A stretch of DNA of 64,000 nt from Calycina herbarum (Eukaryota; Ascomycota; Leotiomycetes; Helotiales; Pezizellaceae), in NCBI GenBank assembly GCA_001414485.1, contig LLEY01000073.1, forward strand, positions 124,001 through 188,000. The letters run 5' to 3'. A model generated the notes under the pieces. That model saw nothing but the letters and a program-made list of their open reading frames with translations. It was not told where the DNA came from and ran no database searches. Shown one piece after another: positions 12,050 through 23,600 of this stretch. A program made the position numbers and the translations under genes. Positions within the stretch are counted from its first letter, which is position 1; every line of letters starts with the position of its first letter.

Positions 12050-12874
12050 TATTCTTGAGTTTGATAGTAAATTGATTATTAGATAAAATCGAATAATCTT
12101 TTCTTACTTTCTGTAAGATTTGGCAATGATCGAATATTTATATGAATCTGGAAATGATAAATGACTTTTTCTTCGAAAGTCTTTGGTCTTTGGGCTAAGG
12201 GGATTCTTTATAATAATTTTTAAGTCAATAGCTTTGTTGTACCCTTCTACTCTATTAATTGCTGTACAACAAAGAACCTATAAAGGCATTGTCGCTTTAT
12301 TCATTTTCTCGAGACCCCATTCAAACAAGTCAATTTTGTAGTAAGCACAAGACTGCCATTGTGATCTTTGATGTTATTGTAAGATCCGAACTTGCCGCAC
12401 TCTTACTCGGTTGTTATTGGAAGTTGACAATTTCCAGTCAAATAACCTCTTTCACGAAGTTGAAATTATTTTGCAAATAAACCCAAAGGTAGTGTAAGCT
12501 AGATTAACATCATCGGTGGCAATGTGTAGCTATTTGGTACTAAGAACGAAATTTGTATTCACAGATTATCTGTAAATAGTAGACCCATTGATGGGTCACC
12601 TATAAGTAGCAAGATATCAATAAATTCCGCAAAAAGAATCCATGCTTCCACAACTTTTGGAACATTCAGTGGGTCAGTTCTAATCTCAAAATAATATGTA
12701 CTCTTTCCCTGGGAATTGCGATCGAACGTTGAGTATTATTACTTTTACAGATCCATGTCTATTGGTAGGTCACCTACCAATAGTAAATTCCATTTTCAAG
12801 AGTCAGTTACCCACCAAGCATGGGTAGATCATCTCGCAGATGTACATGACAATAAAAACACAAGAGTTCCTGCT
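12050..12874. other. Intergenic, no gene seen
   Basis: The region between the amidoligase 5' end and the hydrolase pseudogene 3' end. Contains two passages (about 12575-12610 and 12760-12785) with CACCTA(C/T)AA(A/G)TAGC-like words also present near 1600, perhaps a small dispersed repeat. Confidence 0.35.
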
Positions 12875-14010
12875 TCATCTCCACATCTCCAACAACTCCG
12901 TGACGGCAATCCCATAAGCCCAATCCCTCTTCTCATCACCCCGCCAAAAACTCGGTCTCTTATCAAACCCATGACCCACATCAGGAACAATACATCCCTC
13001 CACCGTCTTCCCCAACCCCTGTAAGCGAATTTTGAGCGCCTCTTCTTCTGCGAGTAGCTCATCGCCCGCACAGTTGATCATGCAGACTCGAGGGGGAATG
13101 GCTTTCTTCAATAGCTCATCGGGGGCAAGGCCCGGTGAGAGGAGAGGGTTCTTCATGTCGGGATTGGGGGGAAGATATGAGTCATCGAAGAGTTTAAAGA
13201 GCTGTAAGTGGTTAAGAAAAGGAAGGCTCTGATTCTTGAAAAAGAGGGAAAAGGGAGCTTTCCATACCGAGTGTGGAAGCACAGGAATAAGATTCGGATT
13301 CGAAGCATCTCTCTCCACCCGTGTCTTGCTCCAATCAACGCTAGAGTAAAAAGGTACGAGGCCTACTATCTTCCCTCCCACCTTCTCCTTACCCTGTCTC
13401 TCCAATTTCTCAATTTCTTCTTGAAGTCTGATGCACGTGGTCCAACACAAGTTCCCCCCCCGCGCCTGAAACCACTTAACACCGTTTTCTCGGGATCAAT
13501 GTTAAGATCCTCGGCGTGTGACCAGATGTAGAGAATTGCGGACATGGAATCCTCGATTCAGAAAGGGGAAGGGATGGCGCGGTGCTAGACGGTAGGCGAT
13601 GCTTATTGCGAGGGCGTTGGTTTGTTGGGTTACTTGCGTTAGCCAGCGGGTGTCTTCGTGCGGGGATCCGACGGTGAATCCTCCCCCGTGGAAGCTGATT
13701 AGGAGGGGGTGCTTTTTGTTGTGAGACTAGATGGGGTGATTTGGTTGGATGGGGTTTTATTTTTGGGTGCAAGAGTGTGGGATGAGGGAGGAGTGTAGAA
13801 TAACAGTTCTATTTCTCCTAGGACCGAGGAATGAATGGGTGACTTTTATTTTTCGCTTGAAGGAGGGACGGTTGGGAAGGGGCTTGGAGAGGTAGAGATC
13901 TAGGCATGATACTAAGGAGAGTAAGGTCCGGAGGAGTAAAGCTTTGAGACGGAGTGTTAGGCAGGATATTTTTTTGTGGGAGTCAGGAGAAGATATTGGA
14001 ATTTATGGTG
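12875..14010 (-). pseudogene. Alpha/beta hydrolase (HSL/GDXG-type esterase) pseudogene
   Basis: Read on the minus strand, a whole esterase of the alpha/beta-hydrolase-3 type is recognisable but spread over all three frames. An N-terminal segment ending SFLGPRRNRTV (to about 13800) is followed in a second frame by PKNKTPSNQ, in a third by LLISFHGGGFTVGSPHED (oxyanion HGGG), then IEDSMSAILYIWSHAEDL, a disrupted nucleophile elbow (expected GFSAGG, about 13465-13485), and finally an open 3' part (13450-12875) with the catalytic Asp (AGDELL) and His (DVGHGFD). At least four shifts are needed, several beside homopolymers (AAAAAG, a run of eight G, CCCCTTT), so sequencing error is a real alternative to decay. 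It lies tail-to-tail close to nothing; the neighbour at 14268 is on the same strand. Confidence 0.75.
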
Positions 14011-14267
14011 GAAGGGATCGGAATTGAAGTGATTTGTTTCTTGTATTTGTTGAGTTGTGAGTAGTGTGCTGTTCGGAAACTTATCAATGATGGGGGATGA
14101 CTTAAATTGTAAGTTTTATGTTGAGAGCAAATCTGATGTCTAATTACAAAAGAGTACACTTTACCTCTCTCATTACTCATAATCATAATCATCCATCCAT
14201 TTATTGCATCTTGAAACTCCACTTGCCTTCTACCCCTGCTACCCCCAAGTTCGTTTGGGGGAAAAAA

Positions 14268-17200
14268 TTAAATCGGCTCATCCCTCGGCTCTATCATAAC
14301 CTCATTAACAGCAACATGTTCCGGCTGCACAAGCGCATAAACAATGCTCCTTGCAACATCATCAGGATCCAACACCTTCGCACCACTAGGTTCACCATAT
14401 TTCTTCAGCGCCTCTTGATCCGTACTCATGCCCAGCAAATCCGTCGCAACATTTCCCGGTTGGACAGAGGTAACTCGCAGTCCCGAACCAGCAGTTTCAA
14501 CACGCAAAGCCTGTAGTGTGGCTTCAACGAAGAATTTAGACGCAGAGTAGACACCAAGCCCAGGGAAGACTTTGCGACCGGCATCTGAAGAGATGGCTAC
14601 GATATGACCTGAACCACGAGCCAACATTGGAGGTACGGTGGTGGAGAGACAGTTCAAGAGGCCTTTGCAGTTGACATCGACGGTACGGTCCCAGTCTTCG
14701 TTGTGCACATTGGCCATCATGGTGAAGTACATGACACCTGCGCATGAAACGAGAATGTCAACGGGGCCAAGCTTCTCGTTGGCGGCACGCATGAGTGATT
14801 CGACATCAGTTCTCTTCGTAACATCAGTTGGATGGATGAGTACTTTGCCGCCGTTGGGGGAGAGGTTCTTCTTCACGTTTTCGAGGGCATCTGTTCGACG
14901 AGCTGCGAGAGCGATATGGGCACCCTCACGTGACAGCGCCGCTGCTACGGCAGCCCCAATCCCAGAGCTTGCGCCGGTAATGACACATACCTTTCCACTC
15001 AATCGACCTCGTTTTTTGATGCCATTCTTAGCAAATCCGTTTTGAAGATGCTTAGGTGCTCGCGGAAGCCATCCTCTAGCATACCAGTGACGGGAGTAAA
15101 TCTCAAGCAAATGACGATCGATCTTGGGACGTTGGAGAGTTTCAAGAGCTGGAGTTGTCTTGCTGTCGTTGAGAACGATGACGCATTTCATGAAATCGAC
15201 AGTTGGCATGCCACCACGAAGAATGTCGACTGTAAAGGCCCCCTCACCCCCCTTGGTAGTACTTCGCTTTTCGTTCCAAAGAGTCACCCATTCGTCCCAG
15301 CCAAGCTTCTTGGTTGGATATCCCAGCTCTCCGAGGTCATCAAATAGCTTTCTCGTATCAACAGGCTTAGGATCACCAAGATGGTACACAACCTGGTTGT
15401 CGGTAGAGTTGGCAAGCGCAAGAATTGCTTTACTGACAAAATCGACTGGGGTCATCTCGGCAAGCCAACCTTCAATGTCAGGGGCGTAACCGAGGTGAAG
15501 CGATTCCACAATGATTGAGTTAAGGAGATCGTAAGGATTCGAGGAACCCAAAGTGCTGTGTCCACTGATAGTACCTGGTCGGATGATTCTCACCGGCAAA
15601 CCACGACGACTGGCCTCCAGAACGAGTTGTTCCGCAACCCATTTTGTCTGTCCATAGCCGTCAGCGAGCTTGCTTGGCACGTCATCCACTTCAAGATTGG
15701 CATCTTCGGGCCAACCTTCTTGCGATGGCGGAAGTACACCATTTGTGGAGACATATTGAAGTGTGGCACCACCGTTGCATGCTAGACGAATAATTTCTCT
15801 GGTACCGGCAACATTGGGGGCTTGCAATGCGGCGTAAGGATAGACCAGATTGACAGTAGCAGCTGCATGGATAATGACCTGAACACTTTCCCCGAGCTCT
15901 TCAAAGTCGGCCTTGGATAGACCGAGATTTGGTTTGGCAAGATTTCCCGGCACAACCTCAATGCGATCAAGAATGTTGTCCTGCCAGAGTCCTAGTTCAA
16001 GCAGGTTTCTGCGAATTCTAGCAATTGCTGCACCGTGGTTGTCGCCTGTGGGGTCGCTGAAACGAACAAGACATAGAATTCGAGCTGATGTGCTTTCCAG
16101 AAGCTCGGAAAGCAAGAAAGCACCCAGAAACCCGGTAGTACCAGTCAATAGCACTGTATCGGCATCACGAAGAGTGCACAATTTAGCACCGGAAGGCTGA
16201 ATTTCCTTGGGGAGAATTGAATCGGTGCGCAAGACGGCAGGCAAATCTGCTTGTACCGCTGCGGTATGACCATCACGAGCAGACTGTAAAACTTCAAGAT
16301 GGCCCTCCAGAGTTGGGTTGACAACAAGACTTGCCACAGCGATGTTGAAACCATAGGTTTTTGTTAGCCTCGCAGCGAGTTCGGCAAGTGTCAAAGAGTG
16401 TCCTCCGAGATCAAAAAATGAATGCTCTTCCGTGACAGCACTTGCAGAAACTTTGAGAGACGCTGCCCATTGGTCGATCATGGCCTGAATGGTAAAATCC
16501 GAGTCACCGCCAGACTCGCTTTTGACGATACTTCGCGATCTCGCAAGCTTTGGCCGTGGTAGACGATGAACACTGAAAGATGAACATGTCAGCAAATTGT
16601 TCATTAAAAAATCCCGCTGCGTGAATAAACATTGCAATGAAAAATATTTATGGAAATTGGAAAGTGGAAGTTAGGGGTGTTCAGCAAAACAGAATACTCA
16701 CTCAATCTTTCCGGATACTGCATGGGTAGGCAAATCGTCAAGTTCAACCCATAAAGCAGGTATCATGTATTGAGCCAAACTTTTCAACATAGCCTTTCGG
16801 CATGCTGGACTGTATCCAGACTCATCGATATTCAAGGGTGTGCGATCTCCAGGTTCTTCTTTATCAGCGACAACGTATGCAACCAATTGTCGTTCAAGCC
16901 CATCGCCATGAGCAACAACAGCAGCTCGACGAACAGCGAGTTCCTTGATAATTGCATTCTCGACTTTTCCGGGGACAATAGAATAACCTCGAACCTTGAT
17001 CATAGAGCCCACACGACCGGTAATTTCAAGGTATCCAGACGGAAGTAGTCTCGCTAGATCCCCTGTCTTGTACATGCGGGCTCCTGGTTGTGGATCGAAA
17101 GGATCTGGCAGGAATGATGAGGCTGTAGTCTCTGGAAGATTGAGATATCCACGAGCTAGAAGGGCGCCACCAACGAACAACTCTCCACTGACACCAACTT

Positions 17201-18251
17201 TGGCTTTCTGACCATCCTCCCCAAGAATGTAAGTATGTTCTGGATCGATGGGTGGCCCAACAGGACAGTAAGGAACATCGTTGTCTATAATTTCCCGAAT
17301 ATCTCCGCAGGCAATCTCGTGGGACTCACTCGCACTGTAGCAATTGAGAAGTCGTGTCTTTGGAAGGGCTTTCATAGCACGGCGGGCTAGATCAGTGGTG
17401 ACAACTTCACCATTGAACCATAATGTACGGAGCTCTGGAAGGTCATCCCCAAGATTCGGATGCCGAGAGAGGACTGCAGCCAGAAGTGTTGGTGTCATAA
17501 GAGTTTCGGTGATACGCCGTTCAGATAGTACATCGACGAGAGCAACTGGATCATAACTTGCCTCGTCCGGGACAACAACAACCGTTGCTCCTCGAAGAAG
17601 TGGTCGGATAATTTCCCAAATGAAGTAGACATTGCAAGCCACTCGATCACCTGGACGAAGGTCACTGAGGCGAAATCTCAAATCGTATGAACGTACTGGT
17701 GCTCGGTGTGGATTGAGAATTCCTTTCGGGCGGCCAGTTGTACCGGACGAATAGCACACAAAGGCGAGTCTATCGAGATCATCCTCGGCTGGTGCTGGTT
17801 GGGAAGGTCTTCTCGCCTTTTTGATGCCGTCCTCAGATTCTGGCTCGTTGAGGAGGATGAGTGGAATATCAGCTTTGATCTGACCGGCATGTCCAGTATG
17901 TGTAAGAATGACCATTGGCTTCGCATCTTCAATCACGTCGGCCAGAAGGGTAGGTGGATAAGCAAGCTCGAGAACCAGAAAGGCTCCACCAGCACGCAGA
18001 GCCGCAAGACAAGCAATCACATAATCGGCACTTCGTCCCATCAAAACTCCAACCAGGGTATCACGGCCAACTCCATGGGCACGAAGTCGGTTGGCGATCT
18101 CGTTGATTCTGGTGTCCAATTCCTGGTAAGTCCATGTTGCTCGATCACGATTGTTGATTCGGTTTCCTTCTAGCGCGATGGCATCTGGTGTCACTTTGGT
18201 CTGTTCGTAGAGGAGTGCTGACAAGTCCTTCTTGATATCAATGACGGACAT
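14268..18251 (-). CDS. NRPS-like carboxylate reductase, A-T-R-SDR
   Basis: Two exons, complement(14268-16572, 16702-18251), with a 129-nt intron that rebuilds the A10 motif (SGKID) at the junction; 1284 aa. Order: adenylation domain (1-517; SSGTTGRPKG, GDLARLLPSGYLEITGR, A10 Lys present); thiolation domain with FFDLGGHSL, phosphopantetheine Ser576; thioester reductase (TGTTGFLG at 660-667, YGQTK at 823-827); and a C-terminal short-chain dehydrogenase (TGASSGIG at 1049-1056, YSASK at 1192-1196). There is no condensation domain. The enzyme should activate a carboxylic acid with ATP, load it, and reduce it with NAD(P)H to an aldehyde and then, via the SDR, to an alcohol. The A4 region reads VYFIWE, lacking the Asp that binds the alpha-amino group of amino acids. 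The layout matches the fungal A-T-R-R glycine betaine reductase group and the NPS10-type proteins; the substrate here is inferred, not shown. ATG at 18251. Intact. Confidence 0.93.
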
Positions 18252-20165
18252 TTTGGCCGGTTGTGAGAAGATTGACCGGGGTGTTGATACGAGAGGTTTC
18301 GACCATTCAAATTTCGAATTGTGAGAGTTCTTTTGGTGCGATTAAGCGAAGGAAATAAATGAGAGTATCAGGTCTTTATTGAATCATATCTCCATTGGAA
18401 AACGAGATCTATCAGCGAGGTCAATTGAGAGTTTGGACGCTTGAAGATAATATACCAACTTGCCTCGGAAACTGGGAAGAAAAGCGATGATGCAGGTGTG
18501 CTTTCCCTTTTCGGGAGAAGTAACGCTACTATCAAAGTAGTTAGCTAGAAAAGGGTTGAATTCTTGAGTGGGGGTCAAATCTGCAGGTGCGACTCTGGGC
18601 TGGGGGGTGACAATATTGATACCGCTGCAGTGGTTCGTCCCAAGTGCGCTGCAGCTCAAAAAACACAGATAACTTCGTAGAGCTGCTCACCGCAACCTTT
18701 GGAATACGGAGAGTGTGATTTAAATATAAATTGATCCCGGCGACTTCTAAAATCCGGCAGTCACTGCTGATAATCCACTATCACATGCCATTTTTCAGGG
18801 TCTTTTCTTCCAAACTCTGCCTTTGCAACATCAAAATCTCACCGCACAAAAACATTTCTCAAAGATCCGCAGCCCACGCCGTAAATCGGCATCACTGACG
18901 TAAATTGATAATGAATAGGTAATTCACTGCTTTTCCTACCCAAAGTCATACGGCAGATGACCACAGAAACCTTTAAAGCGTGGGAGGTTCACGGCATCAA
19001 AATCATAGCCAAGTCTTGGTTTCCTCATTACAACTTCTGAGGAAACCACGACTCGAATTGCCCAGCAAATCGAAGCCTTCTAACTCGCTGTCAATCACAC
19101 CTTAATGCATGTCTAGCACGTGCGAGCTAGGCGTTATGCAAAGAGGCTTCCGCGGACGCCACAAGGCAGGCGCCCTCAATGTTGAACTAAGACATATCGT
19201 GGGGTACCACCTGGGTTTTCCGCCGCTACCCATCATGGGATCGAAGTGCAACAAACTTTGAAAATCCTCAGAGTTGTTTCAAGAAAATGTTGTACCACAG
19301 CGTCGCCTGCAGCGAGAAATAAACCTTACGATATCTCATGCGGCTGGTGCTGTGGCTAGAGAATTGTGATGCTGATCATTGATAAGAGTGTTGTCTCGAG
19401 AGTAGCATTCAACGCTTCACGCATTTAAATTGAGTTGTTACTGTCATATTTTATGTCTAGAAAAGGCGTTTAAAATTAACATATCTGGTAATAGTAACGA
19501 ACTAACAAAAATGCTTTAATAACAAAGGTACTAAGACCTTAGCTAACGTCCTTATATTAGCTAGCTCTGAACCCATCGAGGCCATGCGAGTGAACGGATT
19601 TATGAGCCTCTGCAGGTTTAGCAGACTTGAAGAATTGCCGGGTGAAGCCGGCGGGAAGAGCGACGGCCGTGTTGCCGACGAAGATGGAATGGTTTCGGGT
19701 TTCGTTGTAACTTATTCGGATTTTGGATGTTGGAAGAGACTAGGGAGGATCGGAGCTGCGACCTTTCGAATCAGTACCTATGAGATTCGAGAGTAGCATT
19801 GCGGGTGAAGTCTCCCGCCATGGGAAATGTTGCTATATCCCATGACCATGAGGTTGATGCGAAGTGAGGAAACATTTGTCGTATTTACCGGGGACCTTTG
19901 AAGTTTCTTAGAAGTTGGGGATTTCAAGAAACGAAAACCCTTCTCATTTTTTCCCCGAAAGAAGTCGCTGCTTCCCTCAGCAACCTGTGACCAGCTACTC
20001 GAAACAGCCTGCTCTCGATGTTGCTCGAGAATCGACTTGTCCCCAACTATGGTCCAGTCTAGACAACCAGGTAACTGATTCTTGGAATTTGATGCTGTCA
20101 AGGACGGAAGCCCTACTTGCAATAGCGAGGCACAAAAGTGTTTGGGGGCAACAGGGGTTGTCACT
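18252..20165. other. Intergenic, upstream of the carboxylate reductase
   Basis: No gene is supported across about 1.9 kb; an open frame at 18384-18659 starts only with TTG. The promoter of the reductase must lie here. It includes a fragment related to the NACHT gene (separate entry at 19650-19750). Confidence 0.45.
19650..19750 (-). repeat. Diverged fragment of the NACHT gene's last exon
   Basis: About 95 bp resemble 21515-21612 on the same strand: both carry GACGGC(C/T)GT, then TGGTTTCGGGTT(T/C)CGTTGT, TTGGGAGAGA/TTGGAAGAGA and GATCGGAGCT in the same order. In the NACHT gene this encodes the Ser/Pro-rich linker of the last exon. Similarity stops on both sides, so it is a relic of a partial duplication. 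Confidence 0.55.
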
Positions 20166-20571
20166 ACTCCGTGCGCACAGGCCAAAATCAAGCGAAAACA
20201 CACCAAAAGTCACCCTCTTTACAGCTTTATAACTTAGTAAATATATATTATACTATATCACAATAACGATGATAGACTTAGAGGTTTATAAGAAGAATAC
20301 ATTTCTAACTAATCTTTTAGTTATAACTCCTAATCTAAGCCTATAATTTTTTAGACTAATAATTTACTAACAAATTCCCTAAGAGATATATGTAGCCTAT
20401 ACTATAAGGTACTTCAATATAGAAAAAAGCTAAGGAAACTCAATTCCCTAGTTACATAAACCTCTATACTTAGTTTTAAATAAATTCATAAAAGCCTTGC
20501 TCTATAATTAGTAGGAGAAGTTAGAGACTTTTGGTGTGTTTTCTGTTGATTCTGGCCTGTGCGCACGGAGT
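20166..20571. mobile_element. MITE-like TIR element beside the NACHT gene
   Basis: Inverted arms of about 46 bp: left from 20166 (ACTCCGTGCGCACAGGCC, then GAAAACACACCAAAAGT) and right ending 20571 (its reverse complement: TTTTGGTGTGTTTTC, GGCCTGTGCGCACGGAGT). The interior of about 300 bp is AT-rich and non-coding. It ends 32 bp from the stop codon of the NACHT gene (20603), so it probably lies within or next to that gene's 3' untranslated region. Confidence 0.75.
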
Positions 20572-20602
20572 GGGGGCAGACCAAACCAAAATAGCATCAC
20601 CC

Positions 20603-23600
20603 TCAAACCCCCTTGCTCGAAAAATCATCTCCTTTCAACAACGCCCAAAACATCGAAAAAACCGGAACCATACAAAGAAACGGCACAGAGGCATTTTGTA
20701 AATCCCCCTCCTTCCCCCAATACCCCAACCACAAACCCCAAAACACAAGCGGTCCAACAAGCATAAATACATGATAAATAATAACTCTAACAGTACTAAT
20801 ATATTCCACAGAATGTAATCCCCAAGCTTCTTCCTGTCCCTGTGTCTCCAAGGCTAGAGGTTCTGTACGCTTGGGGATGCGTTCTATACGTTCGATGGTT
20901 GTGGGACAGAATCGTGAACAGTTGTGGAGATAGTGGTTTCCGAGGCCCATGCAGTTGGAGCAGCCGTAGTAGCGCTCGTAGAATTCACCTGGGAGGATGG
21001 GTGGGTCTTTCCATTGGGGTTGCTCTTTTATTGGACGATAGCGGTAGTAGACGAGATGCTGGGGGTAGTCGTGGGGATAGCCTTTGCCTCGCTTGATGAT
21101 TCTTCTGTAGCATGGTTTCTCGAACTGGGATATGGTTAGCTTGAAGGCAGTTTGAGGTCTTCGAATAGTTACTTCGACAAATTCGCAATGGTGATATTTT
21201 TTTACATCTAGCCATCGGCGTATGAAACCTCGCTCTTTGTCATACTCCCTTTTCAATCGAGCGAAGAATTGAGCATCATCGGCGCAGGCATTTCGATCAA
21301 TTTGGACGAGGTTGAGTTGATACCCCATATTTATCCCTAGGAGAACATGTTGGCCAGCTGGCACGGTGTGGGAATTGCCCTTTTGGGTTGTGATTCCCCG
21401 AAGGCTAGGCTGTAGACCTGCAGAACTTTCAGGAGGCGGCAAGTTCTGGAGAGGATGGGTCCGTCGGCTTGCCATCGGAGACGCAGTTGGGCGTCGTATA
21501 GGAATTGGTACCGTGAGTGACGGCTGTACTGTTGATGAAGAAGAGGGACTGGTTTCGGGTTCCGTTGTTGGGATTTTAGAAGTTGGGAGAGATTGGGCTA
21601 GATCGGAGCTCGTATTTTCTCCATCCGTCAATACAACCACCCCCGTCCCATTGCAGCGAGTACATGAAGATACAAGTTGACGAAGGCCTGGACAGATTGG
21701 GCAAGAAACAATTTTCCAAGAATCCTGAAGTAGCCAGTTAGCTTTCAGGGATCACCTGAATCCAAGTTGAAAACTTACCAAAGAATTCGAAGAAGAATTG
21801 TTCGCATCAGTGCTGGGATTATTATCCGGAGGTGATGCGGACAAATTTGGAAACTCAATATCTTCATCCGTAAGAGTCCCTGTCATCGTTCAGCGTAAAC
21901 CCAATTAAAAATATTATTCCAGAAGAGCTAGGATAATGAAATCAAAACATCAATCTTACCTGAATCGCTTAGAATAACCGAGTTTAGTTCCTCTTTATCA
22001 TTTGACGTATCTGCAAATAGATCAATCGATTATCCGAATTATCTTAGAAAATACTTTTTTGGAGATATCATTCAGGTGTATGCTGAAGGATGACAGGGAC
22101 TCTTACATATAGCTTCTTTTGGAGATGGACTTTGATTTTTAGTCATAGGGCTCGAGATATCACCAGAATTAATATAGTGCCGGAGGATGCTAGTTTTCAC
22201 GCTTGTAGTCCTTGAATGACCACATTGCTACCCCCAACCGTTACCACAAGTGATAAAAACAAGAAATGAGAGTACATAAAAGAAAAGAAACTTACACACG
22301 CCCAGGTCAATCTAGAACTGTCGCTAGCCAGGGGTTGCTTCAAGGGCCACCAGTCCCAAGGTTGCCTGGTATAAGCCTCAAGGGTTGACTTCACCCGATC
22401 CAGGAGACCGGTCGGGGCCCCTTTTTCAATGGAAGCATGCATCAAGTGGTCTCGGGGAGTAAATGTGGTCTCGGAGACGAAGTTCAGGAGAATATCCTGT
22501 TCATCAATGATCCGGGATATTGTTTTAGCAACTTCAACAGGTTTATGACTTCCAGGGCTAGCCCAGCAATGAAAATCGATCCTCAAACGGTCGAAAGCCT
22601 CAGATTTCCGAATCGAAGTCTTCAAAAACTCGGGAGAATACTTTAAGCCTTTGTTGTATTGATGCTCCGACTCGGCTGCAAAGCTATCATCCGATTCAGA
22701 AGCAGAGCCAGGTTCATTGAGCCCATTAATTGGGTCCAAGGATGTTGCAGTCACAGGAAAATGTTCAGACAAATATTTTACGAGACGCTGCCTTTTGGCA
22801 TCATCGTCAATCGGTTCTTGGCGCATGAGGTCGGATACCCCTTCAGTCCGGTCACCAATGGTAGCCCAAATGCGGCCCGTAATGTCCCCTTTACGAAGAC
22901 GTATAAACCGAGGGATTTGTCCCAGGTCATCAGAGAGTTCTTTTCTCAAATCAGTGGAGAATTGACGTAGAAGTCGTCGGAAGTTCCGTTGAAACTTAGC
23001 ACAATCAATCTTTTCGGATTTCAGAACCATATCGTATGAAGACTTGAGGTTTTCATCGGTTGTAAGAATATCGACAATAGAATCAACACCAGGTTCGTGT
23101 TCTGAAAGTTCTTGCGTGGTCGGTTTAGTCGAGATTGTATTCGTTGATTCGAGGGAGAACACACTGCTGGAGACGCTGCTATCGAGACCATGACTTACAG
23201 CTGACGGATTTTCGGGTGTTCTCTCAAATAGAGAATCCATATCGACATGTGCCTCTGTGAGAATGAAGTCAATGTCAGCCTCGCTAGATGCGTTCGCTAG
23301 TTCATTCAAAACTAAACTAGCCCAAAGAAAGTTGCCTTCGGATTTTTCAACAATTGTTGAGGCAACCCTGTTCCGGAGCTCCGTGCGATCAACGTGGTTA
23401 GTATAAACCATCTTGATGTTCTTCTCGACGTAGAGTGCTATATCTCCCTTTGTGTATTCGGGAGAAATGCTGTCCTCAACAAGATTTGGCAACGCCGAGA
23501 AATCTCTCCAAATATCAGGTGTCGATCGGCTGATAAGTAAAATTCGTAAAGGCACAGTTGTGTCGAGGTCGGCGAGCAGAGAACATAACAGACCCTGGTC

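Noticed and set aside
18384..18659. 91-aa minus-strand frame upstream of the reductase
   Set aside because: Starts with TTG, not ATG, and has no recognisable content; lies in the promoter region.
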